Of a DNA stretch of 64,000 nt, positions 17,694 through 27,993 are shown piece by piece. Below the pieces are notes generated by a model. The model worked only from the letters and a program-made list of their open reading frames with translations, did not search any database and was not told where the DNA came from. The position numbers and the translations under genes were made by a program. The DNA is from Parahaliea mediterranea. Lineage in GTDB: Bacteria; Pseudomonadota; Gammaproteobacteria; Pseudomonadales; Halieaceae. The stretch's first letter is position 1, and each line of letters begins with the position of its first letter. The stretch covers positions 434,001 to 498,000 of the forward strand of contig NZ_QEWO01000001.1 in NCBI RefSeq assembly GCF_003402235.1. The letters are read 5' to 3'.

Positions 17694-19064
17694 ATGCCTG
17701 CAACCTATACCGTCACCAACCCCTACGACAACAGCGTGTTGGGCGAATACCCCTACACCCACTGGCAGGATGTGGAGGCCGCCCTGGGGCGACTGCGCCA
17801 GGGCCGGCAGCGCCAGCGCCAGACCCTGGCCTGCGAGCGCGCCGCGGTGCTGGGCAAACTGGCACAGCTGTTGCGAGACAACAGCGACGCCCTGGCGACC
17901 CTGATTACCCGGGAGACCGGCAAGACCATTTCCGACGCCCGGGTGGAAATGCAGCGCGCCACCAACGCCGCCCTGGCCTGCAGCGAAGAAGCCCGCCAGA
18001 TCAGCGGCGAAGCCCTGGATTCGGATGCCTACGCCCCCATGGGCGGCAAGATGGGCATTGTCTGCTGGCGCCCGCTAGGCACCGTGCTGTGCATCACGCC
18101 ATTTAACTTTCCCATCAACATTGCCGTGCACAAGATTGGCCCGGCCTATGCGGCGGGCAACACCGTCCTGTTCAAGCCCGGCCCCCAGAACACCGTGTCG
18201 GCCCGGCGCCTGGTGGAGCTCTGCTACGAAGCCGGCATGCCCGAAGACGCCCTGCAGCTGTGCGTGCCGGCCCTGGCGGATATGGACCGCCTCAACGCCC
18301 ACCCTGGCATCGACGCTATCAACTTTACCGGCGGCAGCGCGGCGGCAGATGCCATAGCCGCCGCGGCGGGCTACAAAAAGCTGCTGCTGGAACTGGGTGG
18401 TAACGACCCCCTGATCGTGATGGACGACGCCGACCTGGACGCCGCAGTGAACGCCGCCATCAACCACCGCCTGGCCACCGCCGGCCAGCGCTGCACCGCC
18501 GCCAAGCGCCTGTTCATTCACCAGGCGGTGTACGATGACTTCCGCGAGCGCCTGCTGGCACGCGCCGGTGCCCTCAAGGTGGGCGACCCGATGGAACCGG
18601 ACACTTTCGTCGGCCCGGTGATTCACCGCCAGGCCGCCCAGGCCATCCAGCGCAGTGTGCAGCAGGCGGTGGATGCCGGCGCCAGCGTCGCCCTTGGCCA
18701 TCGCTACGAGGGCGCCTTCGTGTGGCCCACCGTGCTGGAGAACGTACCGGCGGATTGCGACCTGATGCGCGAGGAAGTATTCGGCCCGGTGCTGCCCCTG
18801 TACCGCTTCAGCGCGGTGGATGAAATCATCCCCATCATCAACAACAGCATCTACGGCCTGCAGGGCGGTGTATTCAGCAACAACCTCGCCCTGGTGCGCC
18901 GCCTGTTTGACGAGTTGGAAGTGGGCACCCTGGCGGTGAACGACGGCCCCGGCTTTCGCACCGAGCACTTTCCCTTTGGCGGCGTGAAGGCCAGCGGCGT
19001 GGGGCGCGAAGGCATCAAGTACGCCATTCGCGAAATGAGCTACTGCAAAACACTCGTGCTGTAG
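17694..19064 (+). CDS. NAD(P)-dependent aldehyde dehydrogenase
   Basis: A 456-residue aldehyde dehydrogenase superfamily enzyme that oxidises an aldehyde to the acid. The general base lies in LLELGGNDP (E233) and the nucleophile in ATAGQRCTAAK (C267). The cofactor site shows ITPFNFPINIAVHKIGPA and the C-terminal part EEVFGPVLPLYRF. The short length and motif spelling resemble succinate-semialdehyde-type and lactaldehyde-type members. It begins 1 bp after the TauE-type permease stop and is certainly in its operon. Substrate not determined. Confidence 0.9.
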   Translation: MPATYTVTNPYDNSVLGEYPYTHWQDVEAALGRLRQGRQRQRQTLACERAAVLGKLAQLLRDNSDALATLITRETGKTISDARVEMQRATNAALACSEEARQISGEALDSDAYAPMGGKMGIVCWRPLGTVLCITPFNFPINIAVHKIGPAYAAGNTVLFKPGPQNTVSARRLVELCYEAGMPEDALQLCVPALADMDRLNAHPGIDAINFTGGSAAADAIAAAAGYKKLLLELGGNDPLIVMDDADLDAAVNAAINHRLATAGQRCTAAKRLFIHQAVYDDFRERLLARAGALKVGDPMEPDTFVGPVIHRQAAQAIQRSVQQAVDAGASVALGHRYEGAFVWPTVLENVPADCDLMREEVFGPVLPLYRFSAVDEIIPIINNSIYGLQGGVFSNNLALVRRLFDELEVGTLAVNDGPGFRTEHFPFGGVKASGVGREGIKYAIREMSYCKTLVL

Positions 19065-19091
19065 CCACAGCGGGAGGCGCAAGATTTTCCG

Positions 19092-19120
19092 TTGACGCTT
19101 GGGGGCGCCCTCAGTATCAT
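19092..19120 (+). promoter_or_regulatory. sigma-70-type promoter for the tRNA cluster
   Basis: TTGACG (19092-19097, 5/6) and TATCAT (19115-19120, 5/6) are separated by exactly 17 bp. Transcription would start near 19127, about 40 nt before tRNA-Pro. The strength and position fit a stable-RNA promoter. Confidence 0.75.
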
Positions 19121-19167
19121 GCGCCTCCTGAAATCGAGGGGCGGCAAAGCTTCCCCGCATTACTGTT

Positions 19168-19244
19168 CGGGGTATAGCGCAGTCTGGTAGCGCGCCTGCT
19201 TTGGGAGCAGGATGTCGGGAGTTCGAATCTCTCTACCCCGACCA
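19168..19244 (+). tRNA. tRNA-Pro (anticodon TGG)
   Basis: The acceptor CGGGGTA pairs with TACCCCG and is followed by A73 and an encoded CCA. The anticodon stem CCTGC/GCAGG encloses the loop TTTGGGA with anticodon TGG. The T-arm holds GTTCGAATC. At 77 nt including CCA it is a complete cloverleaf. Confidence 0.97.
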
Positions 19245-19297
19245 ACTTATCCGCCACAATCTGGTGAGTTGGGCAACAGTGATTTCAAACCCGCGAT

Positions 19298-19374
19298 GGT
19301 GGCCGTAGCTCATCGGGTAGAGCACCGGATTGTGGCTCCGGAGGTGGGGGGTTCGAGACCCCTCGGCCACCCCA
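19298..19374 (+). tRNA. tRNA-His (anticodon GTG)
   Basis: The acceptor GTGGCCG pairs with CGGCCAC. G-1 (19298) sits opposite C73, the histidine identity pair, and CCA is encoded. The anticodon stem CCGGA/TCCGG encloses TTGTGGC with anticodon GTG. It lies 53 bp after tRNA-Pro. Confidence 0.97.
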
Positions 19375-19425
19375 ATTTCCCCCAGCCGCTCGCCCCGAGC
19401 GGTTCTGCTCGGGCATACAGCCCTG

Positions 19426-19431
19426 TATAAT
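19426..19431 (+). promoter_or_regulatory. -10 box in front of tRNA-Arg
   Basis: TATAAT (19426-19431) is a perfect -10 hexamer 14 bp before tRNA-Arg. The base pair count to a -35 at 19403 (TTCTGC) is 17, but that hexamer matches poorly. A hairpin CCGCTCG/CGAGCGG (19385-19401) just upstream could end the tRNA-Pro/His transcript. tRNA-Arg therefore probably has its own start. Confidence 0.5.
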
Positions 19432-19445
19432 GCCCGCCCTGTTCC

Positions 19446-19522
<77 letters not shown>

Positions 19523-19550
19523 TTTTCTCCTCTTCTCAGGAATTGTGTTC

Positions 19551-20396
19551 ATGTCGGCACTGGTACTCGATGGCAAGGCGCTGGCGCAGCAAACCGAGGC
19601 AGCACTGCTGCAACGGGTTGAAGCGCTGAAAGAACAATCCGGCGGCAAAACGCCCATTCTGGCCACCATTCTGGTGGGAGACGACCCGGCCTCCGCCACC
19701 TACGTGAAGATGAAAGGCAACGCCTGCCGCCGCGTGGGCATGGATTCAATGGCGGTGGAAATGCCCGCCTCCACCACCACCGACGAGTTGCTGGCCAAAA
19801 TCAACGAACTCAACAACAACCCGGACGTACACGGCATTCTGCTGCAACACCCTGTGCCAGAGCAGATTGACGAGCGCGCCTGCTTCGACGCGATTGCCCT
19901 GTCCAAGGACGTGGACGGCGTCACTTGCCTGGGCTTTGGCCGCATGGCCATGGGCGAAGACGCCTACGGCTGCGCCACACCCCAGGGCATCATGCGTTTG
20001 CTTGCGGCCTACGACATCGAGATCGAGGGCAAGCACGCCGTGGTGGTCGGCCGCAGCCCCATTCTCGGCAAACCGATGGCCATGATGCTGCTGCAGAAGA
20101 ACGCCACCGTCACCATTTGCCACTCACGCACACAGGATCTGCCGGCCCTTGTGGCACAGGCCGACATTTTGGTGGGCGCCGTGGGCAAGCCGGAATTCAT
20201 CAAGGCCGAGTGGATCAAGGACGGCGCGGTTGTGGTGGATGCGGGTTACCACCCCGGCGGCGTGGGCGATGTGGAACTGGCGCCGCTGGCCGAGCGGGCC
20301 AGCGCCTACACCCCGGTACCGGGTGGCGTTGGCCCCATGACCATCAACACCCTGATCATGCAGAGCGTGGAGTCCGGGGAGAAGTCTCTGGGCTAG
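19551..20396 (+). CDS. folD: bifunctional methylenetetrahydrofolate dehydrogenase/cyclohydrolase FolD
   Basis: The 281-residue enzyme interconverts 5,10-methylene- and 10-formyl-tetrahydrofolate using NADP in the cytoplasm. The start ATG at 19551 was chosen because the longer frame runs into tRNA-Arg. Catalytic and family motifs include the segment [18 protein letters not shown] with the active Lys, [21 protein letters not shown] and [18 protein letters not shown]. The gene lies 28 nt after tRNA-Arg and is probably read from that transcript. Its last 41 bp overlap the 3' end of the opposite-strand MscS gene. Confidence 0.97.
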   Translation: MSALVLDGKALAQQTEAALLQRVEALKEQSGGKTPILATILVGDDPASATYVKMKGNACRRVGMDSMAVEMPASTTTDELLAKINELNNNPDVHGILLQHPVPEQIDERACFDAIALSKDVDGVTCLGFGRMAMGEDAYGCATPQGIMRLLAAYDIEIEGKHAVVVGRSPILGKPMAMMLLQKNATVTICHSRTQDLPALVAQADILVGAVGKPEFIKAEWIKDGAVVVDAGYHPGGVGDVELAPLAERASAYTPVPGGVGPMTINTLIMQSVESGEKSLG

Positions 20397-21846
20397 CCGC
20401 CGCAAAGAGTTCCCTGGCCGCCGGCTGGGGCTCACCCTCCCGGGTCTCACCGAAAAACAGCGTCTGGTGGGGAAAGGGAATCTCAATGTTGCGCTCGTCA
20501 AAAGCGTATTTCATACGGCGATTGAACTCGCGCCCGACCCGCCACTTGGAGCGGGCCGCGGTGCGGGTGCGGGCCTTGATCACCACCGCGCTGTCGGCGA
20601 ATTCATCCACGCCCAGCACTTCCAGTGGCCCCAGGATTTGTGAGCTGAATTCATCGTCGGCGCGCATGTCCTCGTCCACCTCCCGCAAGCACTGGATCAC
20701 CGCGTCGATGTCTTCCCGGTAGGCCACGCCCACGTTGAACATATAGTAGCTGAAGTCCTTGGTGAGGTTGTCCACCACGGATATCTCGCTGAAGGGCACC
20801 GTGTGCACCGTACCTTCCAGCGAGCGCAATTCCATTTTGCGAATGGTCAGGCGGGTGACCTCGCCGGTGCGCCCACCCACGGTGACCACATCCCCCACGT
20901 GCACCAGGTCTTCGGCAATGATGGTGAAGCCGGTGAGAAAGTCCTTTACCAGCGTCTGGGCGCCAAAGCCCACCGCAATACCCAGCACACCGGCACCGGC
21001 CAGCAAAGGCATGACATCAATGCCAAGTTCAGACAGCACCACCATGGCCGCCAGTATCAGCAGGATGAACAGCAGCACATTGCGCATCATGGGCAGCAAG
21101 GTCTGGGCGCGGGCTGTGTTCATGCTGTTCTCGCGACCGCTCACGTATTCCATGATGGCGTTGCTGAGCTCCCAGATCAGCATGAACAGCAGCACCACCA
21201 GATACACCGCCAGCACGGTTTCGGCAATCCCCAGCAACAGCGATTCCGGCAGCATCGGCGCCAGCTGCTGCGTGTATACCTGGGTCAGGGTGTACACCAG
21301 CAACAGGGCGGCAAAGGCCAAACCGCCCCACACTTGCAGGGCAAACAGGCTGGCAAAGCGTTCGGTATCCAGATGAAAGCGCTCGCGCCAGCGGCCCAGG
21401 CGACGGTTGAGGACCCTGGCCAGCCAGTTATTCAGCAGCACACCGATGGCGATTACCAGCAAGGCACCAGTGAGCGTGGCCACCCGGCCCAGCGCACCGC
21501 GATCAAGACCGATGTTCTCCAGTGTGCCGATGTAATTCTCCAGCAACAGCCCCACCCGCTCCTCCAGGCGCAGGGTGTCCGACAGCACCGCCGGGTCATT
21601 GGCATCGGCACTGTCCACCGACTCCAGGGCCTGCAGGTGGTTGAGGAATTCCTCCCGCTGCTGGGGGTCTTCGAGCACTTCAATCAGGCGGCTCACGCTT
21701 TCACTGTTCGCGCCAGTGCCTTCAGACTGCGTACCCGGCTCCGCTGCAAACAGTGGCCCGCCGGCCAGCAACAACAGCAGCGCCAGCAGGGGCACTCGAC
21801 AGGCGCACAGCCAGCGACGGTTAACGGTGGTGTTTCCCTGGGACAT
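20356..21846 (-). CDS. MscS-family mechanosensitive ion channel
   Basis: From the ATG at 21846 (a TTG 15 bp upstream is also possible) the protein is 496 residues, longer than E. coli MscS. It has a signal peptide, a charged periplasmic helical region and several membrane helices. The pore helix is rich in Gly and Ala ([20 protein letters not shown]), and the beta-domain follows ([20 protein letters not shown]). It should open on membrane tension to release solutes under hypo-osmotic shock. The 3' end overlaps folD by 41 bp on the opposite strand. Confidence 0.9.
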   Translation of the reverse strand: MSQGNTTVNRRWLCACRVPLLALLLLLAGGPLFAAEPGTQSEGTGANSESVSRLIEVLEDPQQREEFLNHLQALESVDSADANDPAVLSDTLRLEERVGLLLENYIGTLENIGLDRGALGRVATLTGALLVIAIGVLLNNWLARVLNRRLGRWRERFHLDTERFASLFALQVWGGLAFAALLLVYTLTQVYTQQLAPMLPESLLLGIAETVLAVYLVVLLFMLIWELSNAIMEYVSGRENSMNTARAQTLLPMMRNVLLFILLILAAMVVLSELGIDVMPLLAGAGVLGIAVGFGAQTLVKDFLTGFTIIAEDLVHVGDVVTVGGRTGEVTRLTIRKMELRSLEGTVHTVPFSEISVVDNLTKDFSYYMFNVGVAYREDIDAVIQCLREVDEDMRADDEFSSQILGPLEVLGVDEFADSAVVIKARTRTAARSKWRVGREFNRRMKYAFDERNIEIPFPHQTLFFGETREGEPQPAARELFAAASPETSPRTPRSA

Positions 21847-21929
21847 GGCGCACTCCGGCAATCATCAACCCTGCGAAGAGTAGGAATCACGGCGCCGCCT
21901 CACAAGGGAAAACTTCCAGCGGCACGCAG

Positions 21930-21969
21930 TTTGTAAGATTTACCGCCCCCGCCGGGGCAAATTTACAAA
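21930..21969. repeat. inverted repeat, candidate enhancer-binding site
   Basis: TTTGTAA (21930-21936) is repeated in inverse as TTACAAA (21963-21969). The inner sequence is also partly symmetric (GCCCC against GGGGC). It lies about 110-150 bp upstream of the sigma-54 promoter, the usual distance for binding sites of NtrC-type activators. It could instead be a hairpin or the site of another regulator. Confidence 0.5.
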
Positions 21970-22079
21970 TACCGGGCCGATAACACCGCCTGCCACGCCC
22001 TGCTCCGGCAACCGTGTAAACGCCCGCAAGCCCCGTATCCACTGGGCTGGCGAATGCCGTGGGCCGGTTTTCCTGGCAT

Positions 22080-22096
22080 CTGGCACGGTCCCTGCA
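22080..22096 (+). promoter_or_regulatory. sigma-54 (-24/-12) promoter
   Basis: CTGGCACGGTCCCTGCA matches the sigma-54 consensus YTGGCACGRNNNTTGCW at every fixed position but one (C for T in the -12 element). The invariant GG (22082-22083) and GC (22094-22095) are separated by exactly 10 bp. Transcription would start near 22107, giving a ~100-nt leader before the BON gene. A sigma-54 activator gene lies 1.1 kb away. Confidence 0.82.
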
Positions 22097-22209
22097 ACGT
22101 CACTTTCGAGCGTCGCCGATCTGGCGGCAAACGGGCCTCGCATTGGCAACAGCGGCCAGGGTGCAACCACCCGGCCAGCGAGGCTGACCTGTGTGATAAG
22201 GAGTGCACT

Positions 22210-22818
22210 ATGAAACACAAACAAGGTATTCGCCCCCTGACGCTTTCTCTGGCACTGGCCGGTGCCGTGGCAGCCACCCACCTGCCTGCCGCCTGGGCGG
22301 GCGACAGCAAGGGCGCCAAGCAGAGCGATGTCATGAGTGAGGACATGCGCGAAGCGTGGATGGAGGGCAAGCTGGAAACTGCACTGCTGTTCAACCGCCA
22401 CCTGAACAACTTCGCCATCGACCCGGATGTGGACGGCACCCATGTCACCCTGGAGGGTACCGTGGCTTCGGATATCGACAAGGACCTTGCCGAGCAGATC
22501 GCGCTCAGCATTGACGGCATTGAGTCGGTGGACAATGAACTGGAGGTAAAAGCCGACTACATCGAGCGCGATGTTGACGAAACGGCGGATGACTTTTCCA
22601 ACCGTGTGGAAGACGCCACGCTGACTGCCGAGGTGAAGATCAAGCTACTGGCCAACAGCAACACCGAAGGCCTGGAGATCAACGTGGATACCAAGAACCG
22701 CGTGGTAACCCTGAGCGGTGAGGTCGACAGCGATGCCGGCAAGGACCTGGCGGAAAAAATTGCCGCCAATGTTGACGGTGTGCGCGAGGTGAACAACAAC
22801 CTCAACGTCAAGAGCTAA
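22210..22818 (+). CDS. periplasmic protein with two BON domains
   Basis: The start ATG at 22210 has TAAGGAG 6 nt upstream, and the 202-residue product opens with a Sec signal peptide (MKHKQGIRPLTLSLALAGAV, cleavage near AWA-GDS). Two BON domains follow, at about 45-115 and 130-200, each with the pattern of a conserved Gly/Val-rich strand (VTLEGTVASDIDKDLAEQIA; VVTLSGEVDSDAGKDLAEKI). BON domains bind membranes or envelope components, and OsmY, which has the same two-domain layout, is a hyperosmotic stress protein. It is the first gene after the sigma-54 promoter. Confidence 0.9.
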   Translation: MKHKQGIRPLTLSLALAGAVAATHLPAAWAGDSKGAKQSDVMSEDMREAWMEGKLETALLFNRHLNNFAIDPDVDGTHVTLEGTVASDIDKDLAEQIALSIDGIESVDNELEVKADYIERDVDETADDFSNRVEDATLTAEVKIKLLANSNTEGLEINVDTKNRVVTLSGEVDSDAGKDLAEKIAANVDGVREVNNNLNVKS

Positions 22819-22837
22819 GCTCTATATATCAGAGCTT
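22817..22837 (+). repeat. inverted repeat overlapping the BON-gene stop
   Basis: AAGCTCT (22817-22823) and AGAGCTT (22831-22837) form a 7-bp stem with a 7-nt loop directly at the stop codon. No clear T-run follows, so it may slow RNA decay or partly terminate rather than end transcription. Confidence 0.45.
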
Positions 22838-22914
22838 TCTATCACTGCGCATTCAACAGCAACACAAACGGGGGCCCCGCCCCCTTTCACAAGAACGACA
22901 CAGGAGTAAGGATT

Positions 22915-23076
22915 ATGTTGCACTGGGCACTGATTTTCTTAGTCGTCGCCTTGATCGCCGGTGTGCTGGGCTTGAGCGGTGTGGCCGCTGTGGCCGCCGA
23001 GATTGCCTGGGCGCTGTTTATCATCGGCCTGATTCTGGCCATCGTCTTCTTCATACTGGGTCGCCGGCCCCGCTGA
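22915..23076 (+). CDS. DUF1328-family small membrane protein (YtjA-like)
   Basis: A 53-residue protein starting MLHWALIFLVVALIAGVLG with two hydrophobic helices (about 3-22 and 28-49) joined by a short Gly/Ala turn, ending in GRRPR. Size, helix layout and the Gly-Leu/Gly-Val turn match DUF1328, a family of unknown function often seen beside stress and CsbD/BON-type genes. AGGAG lies 9 nt upstream of the ATG. It is the second gene after the sigma-54 promoter. Confidence 0.85.
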   Translation: MLHWALIFLVVALIAGVLGLSGVAAVAAEIAWALFIIGLILAIVFFILGRRPR

Positions 23077-23115
23077 CGGGACGGCGCGGTTTGACGTCGA
23101 CGGCAGTATAAGACG

Positions 23116-23349
23116 ATGCGAACCATGACTGTCAGCCTGGATCATGCCAGGCTACTACTCGGCCTGCGCGGCCAGCAACTTGGCCTGGTTCGCCAGGCCA
23201 TTGTCGATACCGACACGGGGACGGTGGAGCAATTACTGCTGGAAACCCGCTGGCAGCAGGTCGGCATTCCCTGGCAGCGCGTGGCCTTTGATGCAGAGAG
23301 CGACAGCTTTCAGCTACAACCCGCCCGACGGCGCAATCAGCCCTCGTAG
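23116..23349 (+). CDS. small protein with a possible PRC-barrel-like fold
   Basis: 77 residues (or 74 from the ATG at 23125). The pattern GLRGQQLGLVRQAIVDTDTG, then VEQLLLETRWQQVGIPWQRV and VAFDAESDSFQLQ has the rhythm of the PRC-barrel: a Gly-Val strand, D-x-x-T-G turn, then IPW-x-x-V. No database check was made. It follows the DUF1328 gene by 39 bp and its last 13 bp overlap the 3' end of the sigma-54 activator on the other strand. It is likely the third gene of the sigma-54 unit. Confidence 0.6.
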   Translation: MRTMTVSLDHARLLLGLRGQQLGLVRQAIVDTDTGTVEQLLLETRWQQVGIPWQRVAFDAESDSFQLQPARRRNQPS

Positions 23350-24716
23350 CGCTTCAGGCGGTTGTACAGGGTCTTGAGGCTGATCCCCAGCACTTCCGCC
23401 GCTGCGGCCTTGTCGCCGTCGTGCCGGGCCAGTGTGGCGAGGATGATCTCCCGCTCGGAATCCGCCAGGCTGGTGCCAATGGGAATCTCAACGGAATTGG
23501 CATCGTCGTCTGCCGCTGCGGTAGCGAGCTCCGTTTCAAACACATCCGCTTCAATCACTGCTTCCGACAGAATGTAGGCACGCTCCACCGCGTGCTTCAG
23601 CTGGCGTACATTCCCCGGCCAGCGATGGCCGGCAATGCGCTCCAGCGCACTGGCACTGTAACGCAGTTCAGTGCCGTGGTGAGCATTGAGTTCGTTGAGA
23701 AAAAACTGCGCCAGGCCGCCGATATCATTGCCACGCCTGCGCAATGGCGGCAGCTGCAGCGGCACCTGGGCCAGGCGGTAGTACAGGTCCTCCCGCAGGC
23801 GGCCATCGCTGACTGCGTCCTCCGGCTGGCGGTTGGTGGCCGATACCACACGCACGTCCACGGGTAGTTCTTGCTCGGAGCCCACCCGGCGCACTAGGCG
23901 GGTTTCGAGCACGCGCAGCAGCTTGGCCTGCAACTCCAGATCCAACTCGGTGATTTCATCCAGCAGCAGGGTGCCGCCAGAGGCGCGCTCGAAGAAGCCG
24001 TGATGGCGCCGCTCGGCACCGCTGAAACTGCCCTTCTCGTGGCCGAACAGTTCGCTCTCCATGAGATTTTCCGCCACCGCGGCGCAGTTCACCGCCACAA
24101 AGGGGCCCTCGCGCCGCTCAGACAGGGTGTGCACGGTGCGCGCCACCAGCTCCTTGCCGGTGCCGGATTCGCCGAACACCAGCACGCTGGCCTCCGACGC
24201 GGCCACCTTGCGCAGTTGGCGGTAAAGCTTGCGCATGGGGCGCGAGCTGCCGCGCAAAAAACCGAACTGATCCACCACCTGGGCGGTCACATCCTCGCCC
24301 ACGCCGGCGCCACTGTCGGCGCACTCGGCGGCAATGTCGCCAAGCAGGGCGCTAACGTAGTCGTTGTCGAAGGGTTTGCAGAGAAACCAGGCCGCGCCCT
24401 GGCGCACAGCGAGATCGGCCCGTTCCGGGTCATCCGCCTCGGCCAGCACGATGGTTTCTGTATCGGCCACCTGCGGTAGCGAGAGTAATTGCAGGCCGCT
24501 GTCGCCGCCGGGCAGGTCCAGCGCAGCGAACAGTACATCGATGGTTTTGCCGGCCAGCACGGTTTTGGCATCCGCGACGGATTTCACCCGGTAGGTCTGG
24601 AAGCCGGCATCGCGCGCCAGGGTGGCGAGGGCCTCGCTGGCGGCTTCGTCGCCATCCACGACCAGGCAGTGTGCGTTCAATCCGGTGTCCTCTGCTGACA
24701 GGGTCCACCCGGCCAT
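23337..24716 (-). CDS. sigma-54-dependent activator with an atypical receiver domain
   Basis: The 459-residue NtrC-like protein has a receiver-like N-terminus (about 14-128), a AAA+ sigma-54 interaction domain (Walker A GESGTGKE at 182-189; Walker B GGTLLLDEI near 247-255) and a C-terminal Fis-type helix-turn-helix (DKAAAAEVLGISLKTLYNRL). The receiver keeps acidic D21/D23 and K114 but has Ala at 65 where the phosphorylated Asp should be, and Ala for the conserved Ser/Thr. The sigma-54 contact loop reads GSFSGA (229-234), a variant of GAFTGA. No sensor kinase is nearby. It follows cysS by 45 bp and converges on the sigma-54-driven genes at 22210-23349. Confidence 0.92.
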   Translation of the reverse strand: MAGWTLSAEDTGLNAHCLVVDGDEAASEALATLARDAGFQTYRVKSVADAKTVLAGKTIDVLFAALDLPGGDSGLQLLSLPQVADTETIVLAEADDPERADLAVRQGAAWFLCKPFDNDYVSALLGDIAAECADSGAGVGEDVTAQVVDQFGFLRGSSRPMRKLYRQLRKVAASEASVLVFGESGTGKELVARTVHTLSERREGPFVAVNCAAVAENLMESELFGHEKGSFSGAERRHHGFFERASGGTLLLDEITELDLELQAKLLRVLETRLVRRVGSEQELPVDVRVVSATNRQPEDAVSDGRLREDLYYRLAQVPLQLPPLRRRGNDIGGLAQFFLNELNAHHGTELRYSASALERIAGHRWPGNVRQLKHAVERAYILSEAVIEADVFETELATAAADDDANSVEIPIGTSLADSEREIILATLARHDGDKAAAAEVLGISLKTLYNRLKRYEG

Positions 24717-24761
24717 GACGCGGGTGCCGCGGCGAAGTATAGCCGGCCCTCGCGCACCGGG

Positions 24762-26135
<1,374 letters not shown>

Positions 26136-26141
26136 AACTGC

Positions 26142-27803
26142 CTATCCGTTGTTCCAGGTGTCGCGCAGGCCGATGGTCATGTTGAACACCGGGGCCGCCT
26201 CGCTGTGCTCATGGCGGTCTGCCACAAAGTAGCCTTCACGCTCAAACTGGAAGCTCTGCTCGGCCCGCGCCGCGGCCAGCCCCGGCTCGATCCAGGCGCC
26301 TTCCACCACGGTGAGGGAGGCCGGGTTCACCAGGGCCATGAAATCCTTGTCGCCCTTGTCTGGCGCCGGGTCGGTGAACAGGCGATCGTACAACCGCACG
26401 GTGGCCTGCCGGCCCGCGCTGGCGGACACCCACTGGATCACGCCCTTGGGCTTGATGCCGTCCTCCGGGTCCAGGCCGATGGTGTTGGGCACGGTGTGGG
26501 CGTGCACCTCGGTGATATTCCCGGCGGCATCCTTCACAACGCTGTCAGCCTCAATCACATAGGCGTTGCGCAGGCGCACCCGCTTGCCCAGCACCAGGCG
26601 CTTGAACTTTTTGTTGGCCTCTTCGCGGAAGTCATCGGCGTCGATGTAAATCTCGCGGGTAAAGGGCAACTCGCGGCTGCCGAGATCTTCGCGGCTGGGG
26701 TGGGCCGGGGCGCTCAGGCGCTCCACCTGCCCTTCGGGATAGTCGGTGAGCACCACTTTCAGCGGGCGCAGCACGCACATGGCCCGGGGCGCGTTCTCGT
26801 TCAGGTCGTCGCGAATGGCGTGTTCCAGCATGGCCACATCCACCACGCCGTCGGAGCGGGTAACGCCAATCATCTCGCAGAATTTGCGGATGGAAGCCGG
26901 GGTAAAGCCGCGCCGGCGCATGCCGGCGATGGTGGGCATGCGCGGGTCGTCCCAGCCCGCCACCACGCCCTCGTCCACCAGCTGCTTGAGTTTGCGCTTG
27001 CTGGTCACGGTGTAGTTCAGGTTGAGGCGGCCGAATTCGTACTGGCGCGGCCGGCTGGGCACCGGCAGGTGGTCCAGCAGCCAGTCGTACAGGGGGCGGT
27101 GGTCTTCAAACTCCAGGGTGCAGATGGAGTGGGTCACCCCTTCAATGGCGTCTTCCTGACCGTGGGCAAAGTCGTAGGTGGGGTAAATGCACCACTGGTT
27201 GCCGGTCTGGTGATGTTCGGCCTTGCGGATGCGGTAGAGAATGGGATCGCGCAGGTTCATGTTGGGGGCGGCCATATCAATTCTGGCCCGCAGCACTTTG
27301 CTGCCCTCGTCGAACTCACCGGCGCGCATGCGCGCGAGCAGGTCGAGGTTCTCCTCGACGCTGCGCTCGCGATAGGGGCTGTTCTTGCCGGGTTCGGTCA
27401 GGGTGCCGCGGTATTCGCGGGCCTGCTCGGCGTTCAGGTCGCACACGTAGGCATGGCCCTGTTCGACCAGATGCACCGCCCAGTCGTAGAACTGCTGGAA
27501 GTAGCTGGAGGCATAGCGCACCTCGCCCGCCCACTCATAGCCCAGCCAGCGCACGTCCTCCTGGATGGACGCCACATATTCCGGGCTTTCCTTTTCCGGG
27601 TTGGTGTCGTCAAAGCGCAGGTTACACTGGCCGCCAAAGCGCTCGGCCATGCCGAAGTTCAGGCAGATGGACTTGGCGTGGCCCACATGAAGATAGCCGT
27701 TGGGCTCCGGCGGAAAGCGGGTGATGACCTCGCTCACCCGGCCGGCCTCCAGATCCTCGGCTACAATCTGGTGGAGGAAGTTGTTGGCGGGCTTGTTGTC
27801 CAT
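26142..27803 (-). CDS. glnS: glutaminyl-tRNA synthetase
   Basis: A 553-residue class I synthetase with the HIGH motif in [17 protein letters not shown], the KMSKS-equivalent [11 protein letters not shown], and the C-terminal anticodon-binding barrels. GlnRS is expected in Gammaproteobacteria, which charge Gln directly. It is the first gene of glnS-cysS, and a -10 TATAAT lies on the minus strand at 27858-27853, about 50 nt before the start. Confidence 0.98.
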   Translation of the reverse strand: MDNKPANNFLHQIVAEDLEAGRVSEVITRFPPEPNGYLHVGHAKSICLNFGMAERFGGQCNLRFDDTNPEKESPEYVASIQEDVRWLGYEWAGEVRYASSYFQQFYDWAVHLVEQGHAYVCDLNAEQAREYRGTLTEPGKNSPYRERSVEENLDLLARMRAGEFDEGSKVLRARIDMAAPNMNLRDPILYRIRKAEHHQTGNQWCIYPTYDFAHGQEDAIEGVTHSICTLEFEDHRPLYDWLLDHLPVPSRPRQYEFGRLNLNYTVTSKRKLKQLVDEGVVAGWDDPRMPTIAGMRRRGFTPASIRKFCEMIGVTRSDGVVDVAMLEHAIRDDLNENAPRAMCVLRPLKVVLTDYPEGQVERLSAPAHPSREDLGSRELPFTREIYIDADDFREEANKKFKRLVLGKRVRLRNAYVIEADSVVKDAAGNITEVHAHTVPNTIGLDPEDGIKPKGVIQWVSASAGRQATVRLYDRLFTDPAPDKGDKDFMALVNPASLTVVEGAWIEPGLAAARAEQSFQFEREGYFVADRHEHSEAAPVFNMTIGLRDTWNNG

Positions 27804-27852
27804 AGATCCTTCAGTGTCTGCGGTAGGTGAATCGGGGGTAAAAAGGGCGCGT

Positions 27853-27858
27853 ATTATA
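27853..27858 (-). promoter_or_regulatory. -10 box for the glnS-cysS operon
   Basis: TATAAT on the minus strand, ~50 bp upstream of the glnS start. The matching -35 position reads TGTAAG, a weak fit, so the box assignment is tentative. Confidence 0.45.
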
Positions 27859-27993
27859 GCGGCTCAGCGATAGCTCTTACACCGAAAAGCGCACCGAAAA
27901 CCGCACCGCTCGCGCAGGCCGGGAAAAGCCCGTATCATTGCCGCCCCTTTTTACGTTCCATTCCATCGACAACGCTATAGCAGGACGCACGTT

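Larger units (their letters stand above)
21847..22209. other. 363-bp divergent intergenic region between mscS and the BON gene
   Basis: No gene is supported here. The region holds an inverted repeat at 21930-21969, a near-consensus sigma-54 promoter at 22080-22096 and a strong ribosome binding site TAAGGAG (22197-22203), 6 nt before the BON-protein ATG. The mscS promoter must also lie here but I could not place it. Confidence 0.7.

Noticed and set aside
23091-23112. Promoter just before the small PRC-like gene (TTGACG and TATAAG)
   Set aside because: Only 10 bp separate the two hexamers, which does not fit sigma-70 spacing.
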